A model generated the notes under the pieces. That model was not told where the DNA came from and ran no database searches. It saw nothing but the letters and a program-made list of their open reading frames with translations. Shown piece after piece: positions 1 to 9,530 of a stretch of 22,601 nt of DNA; the first letter of the stretch is position 1, and each line of letters opens with the position of its first letter. A program made the translations under genes and the position numbers. Location of the stretch: the NCBI GenBank assembly GCA_003254885.1, contig QANT01001526.1:1-22601 (forward strand), written 5' to 3'. The DNA is from Purshia tridentata (lineage: Eukaryota > Streptophyta > Magnoliopsida > Rosales > Rosaceae).

Positions 1-99
1 AATTGGCAATAGAAATCCCCATTAAGTAAGCTACAATCTGGCCCAAGAATTGAAAATAAAAAAAGAGAAGAATCTCTCACATATAGATAATAATTTATA

Positions 100-325
100 A
101 ACTAATTAAACACACACATATATACATATATATATATATATATAAAAGATTCTATAATTACATGTTCTTTTAATATATATATATATATATGCCACCTAAT
201 TCAACATATATGATACTATATAAAAATATTTGTACCTTTATAAACATGTAAATGTACAGTATAAACTAATTTAAATTAATTTAGATAATTGGATATACAT
301 ATATATATATATATATATATATGTA
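100..325. repeat. AT dinucleotide microsatellites (three tracts)
   Basis: Three pure or nearly pure (AT)n tracts lie at about 121-144, 172-190 and 300-322, the first preceded by a short CA run. The DNA between them is also AT-rich and holds no coding frame. Such tracts are length-variable simple repeats typical of plant intergenic DNA; no function is inferred. Confidence 0.9.
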
Positions 326-373
326 TTTAAAATTTATATAATAAATTTCATATAAAAACTAATTAAAAATATG

Positions 374-760
374 CTAAACCTTCTATACCTTATACCTTAT
401 ACTCAAAACCATATGTCATATACTTTATACCATATGCCATATACTATATTAGTATACTCTATACCCTATATCATATATACTACTATAGATTTAGTGTATA
501 GATTGTAATTAATAGAATTTATTGTTTAGGTTTTAGGGATAGTTTATAATTTAGGGGCTATAGGGTTTAAGCCTTTAGGGTATTTAATAGAATTTAGGAT
601 TTATGACTTTAGGGTTAGAATTTAAGGGTTTAGTGTAGGGTTTAAAATAAGGGTCCAGAGTTAGGATAGGATATATGGTTAGGGTATAAGGTATAAGGTT
701 TAGGATATATGGTATAGGGTTTAGGATATAGGTTTAAGAGTTTAAGCTATTAGTTATAGG
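374..760. repeat. Degenerate telomere-like TTTAGGG-rich stretch
   Basis: From about 520 to 740 the plus strand is full of TTTAGGG, TAGGGTTT and GGTTTAGG variants, the plant telomere unit in degenerate form, mixed with TATAAGG/ATATGG words. The block at 374-403 (CTATACC and TATACCTTATAC words) is roughly the reverse complement of 681-703, so the ends of the region could pair. It is too diverged to be functional telomere. It could be an old interstitial telomeric repeat or simply a low-complexity satellite. Confidence 0.5.
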
Positions 761-770
761 GCTGTTTTCC

Positions 771-1593
771 AATAGTCCCTCTACTTTCACAAAAACATCA
801 AATTGGTCCCTGAAGTGCACTTTCAATCAATTTCATCCCTCAACTTGATCACCAAACATCAATTATAACCCTCTATTTATTTCTGTTTGTTTTTCCGTCC
901 AAATGGGTCAAGTGCAGTTTTGACATACCCTTGAGTTGGGCAGATGCAATTTACAACAAAATCTGTTCTTAATGATTAAAAATGACCATTACAACCCTTG
1001 ATTTGGCTCTATGCATTACAACCTGTGACTCCCACGTATTGGCATTAAACTCTCTAGTGATAGAAGGTCTTTTTTTTTTTTTCCCAAACTGATAGAAAGT
1101 CTTAAAATATAACACAATATGAATTTTTCTTTTGCAAGACAAACACAAGATCTAAACATGCTAATTTAGAGGCAACCAGCAGAAATAGCATGTGAAAGTA
1201 GTGGAATAATTATAAGTAAATTACAATGACTGATTAATGGTGAGATCGAGTGTCCAATGATCCAATAAAATCTGAATATTGTTATGTTAATCCACGTGAG
1301 GCCCACCATCTGTTCTGTTCTTAAATAAACTTCCATTGTCACTTTAGGGAAATCATAGGTTCACATGCAAGCTTCTAAATACTCCCAGAGTCAGTTCAAA
1401 ACACTAGACTTTCAAAATACTCCTAAAACCCTTTCTTGTTTGGGGGGCGCTGAGAGTGCACATGACCCATTTGGACAAAAAAACAAACAGAGACGTATAA
1501 TTGATGTTTGGTGATAAAGTTGAGGGATGAAATTGATTGAAACTGCACTTGAGGGACAAATTTGATGTTTTTTGTGAAAGTAGAGGGACTATT
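771..1593. mobile_element. Mutator-like (MULE/MITE-type) element with long TIRs
   Basis: The segment at 771-916 (starting AATAGTCCCTCTACTTTCAC) recurs as a reverse complement at 1457-1593 with only scattered mismatches, giving terminal inverted repeats of about 140 bp. Long TIRs carrying words such as GTCCCTCTACTTT are typical of plant Mutator-like elements. The ~540 bp interior (917-1456) has no coding frame, so the element is non-autonomous. A 9 bp target-site duplication could not be made out, so the outer boundaries may be off by some bases and the superfamily assignment is inference. Confidence 0.72.
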
Positions 1594-1649
1594 AGTGATA
1601 AAAACGCTTAATTATATTATTTGATAAGTCTATAAATTTATAGAATGGA

Positions 1650-1775
1650 AGAATAAGTTCGAAAGAGCTAGGAAGTCTGGTGGATGAGGCACTACTTTCT
1701 CTTCTATGAGGTCTTGAGTTCGAACTCGTGCGTCTCCACTTTGTTGATTATAATTTTTTTTATTAAAAATAAAGA
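1650..1775 (+). mobile_element. Possible tRNA-derived SINE fragment
   Basis: A stretch with a weak A-box-like TGGTGGATGAGG at about 1678 is followed some 25-30 bp later by a B-box-like GAGTTCGAACTC near 1710, then a T/A-rich tail. This spacing resembles the RNA polymerase III promoter of tRNA-derived plant SINEs. No folded tRNA is present and no target-site duplication is clear. It may instead be part of another repeat. Confidence 0.33.
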
Positions 1776-1789
1776 ATATATATAGATTA

Positions 1790-1931
1790 GGGGAACCAAT
1801 ATCATACTCGTCCCGTCCTCGACTCAGGTTTCTGTTTAAATTCCTGAATCTGAACTCGACCCCGTTTACTATCCCCATTTATTTTTAATCGGATCGGATC
1901 CCCGTACCTGTGGGGATTTTTGCCATCCCTA
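1790..1931 (-). mobile_element. Single hAT-like transposon end
   Basis: The stretch ends on the plus strand in TTTTTGCCATCCCTA; read on the minus strand it begins TAGGGATGGCAA, followed by GGGGATCC/CCCCGTACC words. This matches the general form of a widespread plant hAT-like terminus. No matching opposite end is seen within the window, so this is probably a truncated copy. The inner limit at 1790 is approximate. Confidence 0.4.
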
Positions 1932-2586
1932 TGTGGATTAGTTTAACATTTTAAAAATAATTTGCTTACATTTTTAACTCTAAACACATGCATTAGGGGA
2001 ATATTTTAACATGGCAAGTTTTAAAGTAGACTTAATGATCATCTACTATAATTTTATTAGTTCATAATTCTTTAATTTTTTTCTTTTGGTATTAATTTTT
2101 CATTCTAACCAGAGATCTAAATTTGAGGCCTCTTTTAATATTGTAGATAAATATTATTTGAACACTAGTTAATTCGTCTTTTAATATAAATTTTATAACT
2201 GCACTATATATATATACACATTTAAAGTTTAGGAAATGTAAAATTTTCAATCGTGCAAGCAAAATTTAAATTAAATTAAATCACACTTAGCTAGACACAT
2301 AAGATAGCTTGCAAATTACCAACTAAAAACGATGTATAGTAGTTTTGAAGTTCAAATATTTCCTCCTCCGATCATACTGAAAAAAAAAAAGAAAAAAAAA
2401 GACAACCTATATCTGCATCATTCCCTTTAACTTGGATTTTTTAAAATTTAATCAGATGTCATTTTTATGATAAGAAACTGAGAAAGAAAAGGTGCATGAC
2501 ACAAGAAATTAAGATGTTAAGCACCACATAAAATTGGGGCATGAAGTTGAAGGATGAAGACTTCTATTATGAAAATGCTTTTCTAA
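1932..2586. other. AT-rich intergenic DNA, nothing recognised
   Basis: Only AT-rich sequence with a short poly(A) run near 2381-2400 and a small TA tract near 2206-2216. No coding frame, RNA gene or repeat pair was recognised. Confidence 0.6.
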
Positions 2587-2893
2587 GAGCATCTTCAAAA
2601 TATTATAGTAAAATCACTCTTTAAATTATGATTTGCTGACCTATGTGGCAATTTAAAGAGTGATATTTACTACTCGAATTTTTTATTCTTCAAATGACTT
2701 TTCTAATTTTAATTATTTATATTTTTTATGCACTAATTAAATTTTTATTCAAACATAAGAAAATAAAGTTTAATTTATTTAACTTAAAATTTATTATTAG
2801 AGGAAAAAGAATGAAAATTTTATAAAAATTATAAACACAATTCAATATTATTAATATTTAAAAAGAGAGAAATTATATTTTAAGTTGAAGATT
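2587..2893. mobile_element. Possible MITE of the GAGCATCTCCAA type
   Basis: It starts GAGCATCTTCAA, close to the GAGCATCTCCAA start seen in abundant plant repeats, and a degraded reverse complement (TTGAAGATTC) lies at 2884-2893. Just inside the left end, ATCACTCTTTAAATT (from about 2611) is repeated as its exact reverse complement, AATTTAAAGAGTGAT, near 2651-2665, giving a subterminal hairpin. The interior is AT-rich and non-coding. The right boundary is weak. Confidence 0.42.
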
Positions 2894-2899
2894 CAGTTT

Positions 2900-3380
2900 A
2901 AAAATTATTTTGAGGTCTAAATACTTTTATCCACCTGTCTTCAAAAAATAAAATATTCTTCGTTTGAAAAACTTTCTAGAGATGATTTAATGGGTTCAAT
3001 TCTCAATATTAATTATACGAAAATTTTTCAATTCTCATTTCCAAGAAATTACCCACAAAGATTCTAGTGCAATGATTATTATGTGGGCCAGGCGGGAATT
3101 GATCAAGCACTGAGAAGAAGAAAATGGTGGCCGGCAAGATATTAATGATTAATGCATGAATGGTTGCTTTTTTTAGTAGATTCTCATAATTACTAAAACC
3201 AACGCCCGTGGATTAATTAAGAAAGCACTCCATTATCATGTCCACCAACTGATGCGGGTTTTAAGGCCAGAAAGTGTGATTTTTTCGTTTGTAGCACTAT
3301 TTTTGGTCAAAATATTTTTTTGGTTTTTGTAGTATGAACAAGTCATACTTTAGTTTTTATTATTTTAATTTATTTTTTTA
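2900..3380. other. AT-rich intergenic DNA, nothing recognised
   Basis: No coding frame or clear repeat was found. A short GC-richer patch around 3085-3140 has no recognisable product. Confidence 0.5.
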
Positions 3381-3630
3381 AGGTTAATTGACTTTAAATA
3401 CCAAATTTCAATAATTTTTTAGTTTAAGTACCAAAATTTAATAGCATTTTTAATTAGGTACTAGTTGAAAAGTCAAACATAATAATATAGTAAAGGGCAC
3501 TATAATTCACAAATATTACATCACATGCCACTACAATAAAAAATATATATATTTATATTACATNTATATTACATCAATACTATTACATTAATTTATATTA
3601 TATTGTATTAAAACTAAAAAAAATCAATCC

Positions 3631-3769
3631 AATCACATATTAACTGTGATCGTCTTACAATTTAGTTGTAATTGTCTTGGTAAGTTGAAAAAGATAAATA
3701 CAATCACATATTAACTGTGACTGTCTTACAATTTAATTGTAATTGTCTTGGTAAGTTGAAAAAAACAAC
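3631..3769. repeat. 71 bp tandem duplication
   Basis: Two adjacent copies, 3631-3701 and 3702-3769, start AATCACATATTAACTGTGA and end GGTAAGTTGAAAAA; they differ at a handful of sites. They share the ACTGTGA..GT..TTACAATTTA words with the 22 bp array further right, so the two arrays look related by descent. Confidence 0.85.
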
Positions 3770-3872
3770 TCCCACTACTATACTAAGTATTATTTTGAGT
3801 AAAAGTATTGTTTTGACCTCTATTTATACTATATTGTAATTCAATTTCTCTTTAGAAAAATTTCAATTCAAT

Positions 3873-3960
3873 CACAACTTAACTGTGACTGTATCACAAC
3901 TTAACTGTGACTGTATCACAATTTAGCTGTGACTGTATCACAATTTAGCTGTGACTGTCA
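3873..3960. repeat. 22 bp tandem array, four copies, each near-palindromic
   Basis: Four head-to-tail 22 bp units at 3873-3894, 3895-3916, 3917-3938 and 3939-3960 follow the form CACAACTTAACTGTGACTGT plus two bases. Copies 1-2 carry CTTAAC and copies 3-4 carry TTTAGC, so the array grew as pairs or was partly homogenised. Each unit contains an imperfect palindrome (TCACA...TGTGA). Immediately after the array the words turn over to the opposite orientation (CAGTCACAACTAAA and ACAGTCACAATTAA at about 3963-4007). Confidence 0.85.
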
Positions 3961-4290
3961 TTCAGTCACAACTAAATTTGAAGTTGAGTGTCGTACAGTC
4001 ACAATTAAAACTTCATGAGACTATATTAACTAATTTCCAAGACAATATAAAAGTATCAAGGATAATTTTGTCAAAACTTTATAAATTTTATTTAAGACCC
4101 ATCATATGTGGGCCAAAGGACAATAGAAGGGCAAATTTGTCAAACAAATAAAGCCCAAAACAAATGGGCTTTAAATTTGTGACCTATTCTAAAAATTAAG
4201 TTCAATAGTTAGTAGTCAAACCTAAAAATTATGAGCAAAACTGATTTTCTAAAAAAGTATCGAAACTAGGTACTTAATCCTAAATTTCTA

Positions 4291-4951
4291 TAAATTGTAT
4301 CTTTATAAATTATGATTCTGGTGTTGCTGGATAGAACTCGAACTCACGAGCATGTAGACGAAAACAGATCGCGAATCAGAGTTACGTAGCCCAAATTACA
4401 AATATTTGAAGCATAGGTTGCATGTCAGATTTTAAAAAGGAAACAGATCTAGTCTTTTTCTTTCCCGAGCTCTCTCTCTCCTCCTGTTCTTTGCCCAAAC
4501 TTTAATCGCTCATATCTCTCTTATCCGAGCTCCGATTTCGGCGATTTTGGTGTCGTTAGAAAGTTATCGACGACGCCTTTCCACTGGTGGTTTCAGATCA
4601 CTCATCTGACCATCCACGAAGATGCAGCGATGCAAAACCAGTCACGCCTTCCGATCAATGATCTCTCATTTCCGGCCACGACGAGACCCCAAACCACCCA
4701 AGATCTCTTCCTCTCATCGAGCTAGACCTCATGGTACCCTTTCCTTGCCTCAACAATCAACCAGAAAGCCATCAATTTGGGTTTTTTTACTGAGGTGTGA
4801 GTAGTGGGCGAAATTTTGCCTAAATTTCGGGAAATTTCGGTGAAATTTCAGTAATTTCATAAATTTCAGTAATTTCAAAAATTTCGGCAAAAAATTAATA
4901 AGTTGATGTTAAAATTTCCATATCCCAAAAAAACGAAATTTAACACCTTGG
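4291..4951 (+). repeat. LTR-like direct repeat, copy A
   Basis: This ~661 bp segment matches 5954-6621 in the same orientation over its whole length, by eye roughly 85-90% alike. Both begin TAAATTGTATCTTTATAAAT and end AAATTTAACA(C/T)CTTGG. Both contain a CT-rich tract and a block around GAGCTCCGAT..CGGCGATTTTGGTGTCGTTAGAAAG, wording familiar from LTRs of plant Ty3/gypsy elements. It is non-coding: copy B does not preserve the short reading frames. It may be an LTR of a deleted element or half of a duplication inside a larger LTR. Confidence 0.6.
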
Positions 4952-5953
4952 TAACCGGTTAAGTGAGTGGTTAATTGATTTGTTAAAAATATTAGTTTAT
5001 TACTTATTAGGGAGCATAAAAATATAATGTTTGAGAAAACCAAGGAGTTAAATTTCGGTTTTGTGGAAATTTTCGATGGAAATTTCGACGGAAATTTCGG
5101 GAAATTTTAAATTTCGACAGAAATTAGACGGAAATGACGGAAATTACTAGTAAAATACGGAAATTTTGAATGAAACTTTACCATATGTTTATTTAACATA
5201 TTATCTACTACTTTGATAAAAAACATTGAAGAAACTAAAATATATAATGGGTTTCATATGATATAAGATGAATATAATGCGCATTGGAGACAAATATTGT
5301 ACAAAAAATGGTTCACTAATTAATAATTACATATGTTTTATTGAATAAATGCATTAGTTTTATTTATACTATAATTTTGAATCATAAATTAAACATAAAT
5401 AATCATATAATAACTTGATTTGAATTTTATTAAGAATGTTAATTTATTGGTTATGGACTGAAAAAGCTTAAAGAAAAGTTGAGTTGTGAGACCTAAGAAA
5501 ATGTTGTTAAATTGATTTGGAGAGAATAACAAGTTTTGAAGATTTATGGAATATTATTTAAACAAGTTTTGAAGATTCATGGAATATTATTTGAGGATAT
5601 GATTTTTGTTATGTGCATTATTTAAGGTTTGGAGATTCTTGGAGTGGAGACAAAATAAATGTTTGGAGATTCTTAGATATTTATTTGAGGTTATAAGGAT
5701 TTTTGACGAATTAATTTAAGTAATTAAATATTTATAGAAGTTATTGAGAATTATTTAGAAACATATAAATTAAATTGAATGAGGTATGGGTAATTAAATT
5801 TGAAGTTACGGTGATAAAAAATGGTACAAGATGAGAGGAACCCATAGGAATTATCGGAACATTTTTTGGACTCTGATCTTTGATTGGTGATTTACTTAAA
5901 GATTTGGACGAGTATACCCTTAATATAAAAGTTTGGATTTAAGAGAAAATAAT
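4952..5953. other. Non-coding DNA between the two LTR-like copies
   Basis: About 1.0 kb without any gag, protease, reverse transcriptase or integrase frame. At 5051-5170 it carries a run of GGAAATTTCG-type words. Around 5540-5700 a short motif (AAGTTTTGAAGATT.ATGGAATATTATTT and GTTTGGAGATTCTT) recurs two or three times. If the flanks are LTRs, this is a badly shrunken non-autonomous interior. Confidence 0.5.
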
Positions 5954-6621
5954 TAAATTGTATCTTTATAAATTATGATTTTGGCATTGCTGGATAGAAC
6001 TCGAACTCACGAGCATGTAGGCGAAAACATATTGCGAATCGGAGTTACGTAGCTCAAATTACAAATATTTGAAGCATAAGGGCAAAATGGTAATTGCAAG
6101 TCAGATCAGATCTGGTCGTCTTCTTCTTCCCCGAGCACTCTCTCTCCTCTGCACTTTCTCTCTCTCTCCTCTTCTTTGACCAAACTTTCACCGCTTATAT
6201 GTCTCTCATCTGAGCTCCGATTCCGGCGATTTTGGTGTCGTTAGAAAGCTATGGACGACGCCTTTCCATTGATGGTTTCAGATCACTTATCCGACCATCC
6301 ACGAAGACACAGTGATGGAAAACCAGTCACGACTTCCGGCTGGCGATCTCCCATTTCTGGCCACGACGAGACCCCAAACCACCCAAGATCTCTTCCTCTT
6401 GTCGAGCTAGACCTCATGGTACCCTTCCCTTGCCTCAACAACCAACTAGAAAGCCATCAATTTGGGTTTTTTATTGAGGTGTGAGTAATGGGTGAAATTT
6501 TGCCGAAATTTCGGCGAAACTTCGCCGAAAAATTAATTGGGTAGTGTTAAAATTTCCATACCCCCCAAAAACGAAATTTTCGGTGAAATTTCGCCGAAAA
6601 TTTCGAAATTTAACATCTTGG
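5954..6621 (+). repeat. LTR-like direct repeat, copy B
   Basis: Second copy of the 4291-4951 sequence. It differs by small indels: extra sequence near 6080-6170 in the CT-rich tract and an additional palindromic segment near its end. At 6572-6583 and 6594-6605, CGAAATTTTCGG and CCGAAAATTTCG form a perfect 12 bp inverted repeat, absent in copy A. The final segment is bounded by TGTTAAAATTT (6545) and AAATTTAACA (to 6615), a short TG..CA inverted pair of the kind found at LTR termini. Confidence 0.6.
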
Positions 6622-6628
6622 CCATAAC

Positions 6629-6998
6629 AAAATATAGTTCTTTTTTAACAAGCCACAAAATAAATTTTTAAGCAAAAAAAAAAAAATTCAGCTATAAAAA
6701 TATAAAAACAAAAACAAAAAATTGCTAAGAAAAAAAATTAAGTAAACCGTAATTCTACGAAATTATAAAGTGTAATTCTTGACATGTGATATTAGAACAA
6801 AAAAAAAATTATACCAAAGTGGAACTAAATAAAAACCCAAAATTAAATCTTAACTTAATAAGAATTATACTTTAGAATTTTTTTTTTGTTTTTATATTTT
6901 TATTCCTGAAATTTTTTTTTTGTGCTTAAAATGGTATTTTATGACTTATTAATAAAAAATTATATTTGCTGTGACTTATAAATAAAGAACTATATTTT
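6629..6998. mobile_element. Foldback MITE with ~100 bp inverted arms
   Basis: The left arm, 6629-6725 (AAAATATAGTTCTTTTTTAA...), and the right arm, 6873-6998, are reverse complements apart from an insertion of roughly 30 bp in the right arm. The interior, 6726-6872, is AT-rich and non-coding. The element begins only a few bases after the end of LTR-like copy B, so it may have inserted at that repeat boundary. The superfamily is not identifiable because no clear target duplication is seen. Confidence 0.65.
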
Positions 6999-7339
6999 TA
7001 ATAGTTTTTGACTGATTTACTGAAATATTAAAGTGTAAAAAAAGAAAACTAAATTACAATGGCTTTAGCCGTTGCAACTGCAGCACATTAACCCAATACT
7101 ACATCAACTCTTCCTTATTCGAAATAAAGCAATCAGCTTGCAAGTTGGAAAGGTGCGCTTTTTCTAGGCTGGCCAATCACAAGAAAACCTACATAGCTCC
7201 ATGGTCCACATTTTCTTGGTTTTAGCAAACTTGCCAATTGTCAAGTCAATTCAATAATTAACCATTAACCTTTCTATTGCAAGTATTTTTTCTAATATAT
7301 TGAACTGACCTTTCCAATTGACGCTCCATCACCGCATAG
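6999..7339. other. Intergenic DNA, nothing recognised
   Basis: Unique-looking sequence, less AT-rich than its surroundings, with no confident gene. The end of this stretch (...CACCGCATAG at 7339) could be a splice acceptor for the weak coding-like stretch that follows. Confidence 0.4.
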
Positions 7340-7528
7340 GATCACCTTGGGTTCCAAAGTGGGGTCAAAGGCAATCCTGTCCCACTAGCCCAGCTGCTAC
7401 TATCATTCTTTTTGGCTGTTGCAGTATCCTTGATTCTTTGGTATGTTCTTCCATTGTATAGGATGAGAGAAAGTAAGGGGAAAAAGGCCCTAAAAAGCTT
7501 ATGTCACAAAAGGAATGGAAGAAAGTAA
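7340..7528 (+). pseudogene. Possible gene fragment or exon with one hydrophobic segment
   Basis: A 62-codon open frame with no ATG near its start begins just after TAG at 7337-7339, which could serve as a splice acceptor, and ends with TAA at 7526-7528. It encodes a strongly hydrophobic stretch of about 20 residues (including LLLSFFLAVAVSLILWYV) followed by a lysine/arginine-rich tail, a membrane-anchor-like pattern. I do not recognise the family. It may be a relic exon or chance. No donor or partner exon was found. Confidence 0.2.
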
Positions 7529-7696
7529 GAGGGATTTCTCTGATACCATGCAAATACACAATTAGTGGAGAGGAATCCTATCAAATCTGCTAATTACAAT
7601 AAAAACAAAATATATGCATTAAGAAAGGAAAGATTTTGTGAGTACGTGATTCTCAACTCGGAGTGACAGCAAGGGGCATTTTAAATCAGGCTTTTG

Positions 7697-7900
7697 ATCA
7701 CTAATTGGTCCTTGAACTATCGCCCGACCAAACAATGTGAATGTGGTCTCCAAACTTCAAAATCGCTTAATGTAGTCCTCATTTTATTATTGTGCATCAA
7801 TATAGTCGTTCACCGTTGAATCTCTTCAATTCTGTTTAAGTTTGATTGTGCACATGACCCTTTTATAAAGGGTGTTTTTGTCAAACAAAAAATGTTTTCT
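7697..7900. mobile_element. Isolated Mutator-like terminal repeat
   Basis: The stretch starts CACTAATTGGTCCTTGAACT and runs through GTAGTCCTCATTTT to GTGCACATGACCC, the same order of words as the inner part of the TIRs of the 771-1593 element (which also contain GTGCACATGACCC). No inverted partner was found downstream, so it looks like one end of a deleted Mutator-type element. The inner boundary is approximate. Confidence 0.42.
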
Positions 7901-8642
7901 CTTATAAAATAAAATAAAAACTCTCCTCTCTCCTTGCATTCTCTCCGCACTCATCCACTCTCCCTTTCTCTCTCTCTTTTATTAACAAAGCATAAATTTG
8001 AAATCTAAATTTAAGTTCAAATTTAAATTCAAAAATTTAAACGGGCCTTAAAACAATTTTAGTAGGTGGATCATCTACTATTATAAATTAAACAATAATT
8101 CTATGAAGAGCAACTGGAGATGTTGCCTGAAAGGCAGAGCATTTCAAATCCAAGGTTTTCCAAAAACTTACAAGGGATATCTATCAGAAAATAACTGAAA
8201 AATTTGAGAAAGTTGCATGTCAAAAGTAGTAGTACTAGATGGCAATCTTTCTTTGACATGCTATGATACTACTGATCCACTCCTGCCATTTAATCCTTTA
8301 CTGCACCACTGTCGCCAACTCCTGTGTGGCAAGAGAGGTCTATGCCATTCTTTAAAATTTTTAAGCTTGGGTCCATTGTTGAAGATAAGTAGACATTTTC
8401 TTAATGTGAGCTTATAACTCAGAAGCAAGGTTACATTGTACCTGCCAATGCATGAGGTTGTGCAGTTCATTTAATAGAAATATAAAGTTTGTTTAACGAA
8501 TAAGACGCAGGTGGGGTGGACTGTAATTGGTACAATGTAACCTCAGTTGTATATTGAAGAAAAGACTATGTTTGTGGGCAAATATAATATTTTTCTACAC
8601 ACCAATGAAAGTGTGCCACATGGGTCAACCCTGTCATATATA
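7901..8642. other. Intergenic DNA with a CT-rich tract and a spaced 14 bp inverted repeat
   Basis: A CT-rich tract lies at about 7921-7980. GGTTACATTGTACC at 8429-8442 and its exact reverse complement at 8529-8542 are 86 bp apart, with no further pairing in their flanks. Several short frames here are interrupted or overlap on opposite strands, and none resembles a known protein. Confidence 0.45.
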
Positions 8643-9525
8643 TGACCATTTGACTATCCAAGTGAATTATCAGCTCGATCCCATGCACCATGTCGCTACA
8701 GATCACTACATCGGAATAGACTCACTATGCTATGTCCGATCTGAACCAAATTGTCAGAGTCAAGAATCGCCATGACCAAACAAGTGACACTAGTGATGCC
8801 ATCCGGTTCGGATCGGATCTCTATGTCCGACCTAAACCAATGAACTCTTGCACAATTGCATATGGCGGGCCAAGGGTCGAGTTAGATCGGGTCGGGCACT
8901 TCCCTTCTTCTGTTCGGCATCTAGTTTCGCCTATACATGCTTCCGAGATGCACTCAAGTGGGAGCAATCCATGCTTCACCTTTTCTGACAATGACAACTT
9001 GGGTGAGACCTCAGCCCTCCACCATCACTCAAGCCATGCTTGTATTAAATACAATGTGACTTAGTAGATGAATAGGGTACATAATTGGTAGGTCTATGTG
9101 GCTCAATCACAGCCCTCCATCAGCATGCATGCATTATCCTCTTGTGCCTATAAATTCAAACCTCTTGCTGCATGTTGAGGGTTCACAAATTCAAAAGAAA
9201 ACCCTAATCACACACAAAGAAGAACCATAGATCTCTTTCTTGATTTCTGGTCCTCTTCCATCCATCTCCATCAACAAGCATCTACCACAACGATTCCTAA
9301 AAACACTATCTGACTTTATCATCAGAGACCGGTTGTCTAGTGCTACACCAGTACCTCTTCATCTTCTACTTGGTGCAAGTGATCATCCTTTCTCAAGAGC
9401 CATCATTACCATCATCTCCATCAAGTATCAAGAACACCATCCACCTGCCTTCTAGTCAAAGCTAGTCAAAGATCCACATCATCACATCTAAGTTGGTGCA
9501 AGAAATCTCCAATTCTGCATCAACA
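8643..9525 (+). mobile_element. Candidate solo LTR of a retrotransposon
   Basis: The segment starts TGACC and ends CAACA, giving the TG...CA form of an LTR, and is flanked on both sides by ATATA (8638-8642 and 9526-9530), a possible 5 bp target-site duplication. It is clearly richer in GC than its surroundings. A TATA box (TATAAAT, 9149-9155) precedes a leader-like stretch, as in an LTR promoter. No primer-binding site or internal coding region follows, so it would be a solo LTR of ~883 bp. The flanking repeat is AT-rich and could match by chance. Confidence 0.42.
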
Positions 9526-9530
9526 ATATA

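Larger units (their letters stand above)
3383..4283. repeat. Possible foldback-like repeat carrying tandem arrays
   Basis: The left part (around 3383-3430, with AATTTCAATAATTTTTTAG) resembles the reverse complement of the right part (around 4240-4283, GTTTCGATACTTTTTTAG on the other strand), suggesting imperfect terminal inverted repeats. Both ends also contain TAGGTACT-type words. Inside lie the 71 bp and 22 bp tandem arrays described separately. One ambiguous base (N) is at 3564. No coding potential was recognised. The element reading is tentative. Confidence 0.3.

Noticed and set aside
1630..1878. 82-codon minus-strand open frame
   Set aside because: It runs across the SINE-like stretch and the hAT-like end, has low-complexity composition and no domain-like sequence.
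3873..3960. CRISPR-like regular repeats
   Set aside because: Units are directly adjacent with no spacers, and the context is plant nuclear DNA.
4622..6484. 60- and 77-codon open frames in the two LTR-like copies
   Set aside because: The same DNA is read in different frames in the two copies, so no protein is being preserved.
8527..9064. Overlapping 82- and 110-codon plus-strand frames
   Set aside because: They lie at or inside the candidate solo LTR, show no recognisable domain, and are explained by its higher GC content.
9240..9455. 71-codon plus-strand frame
   Set aside because: It lies in the leader part of the candidate LTR, rich in CATC words; no protein-like pattern.
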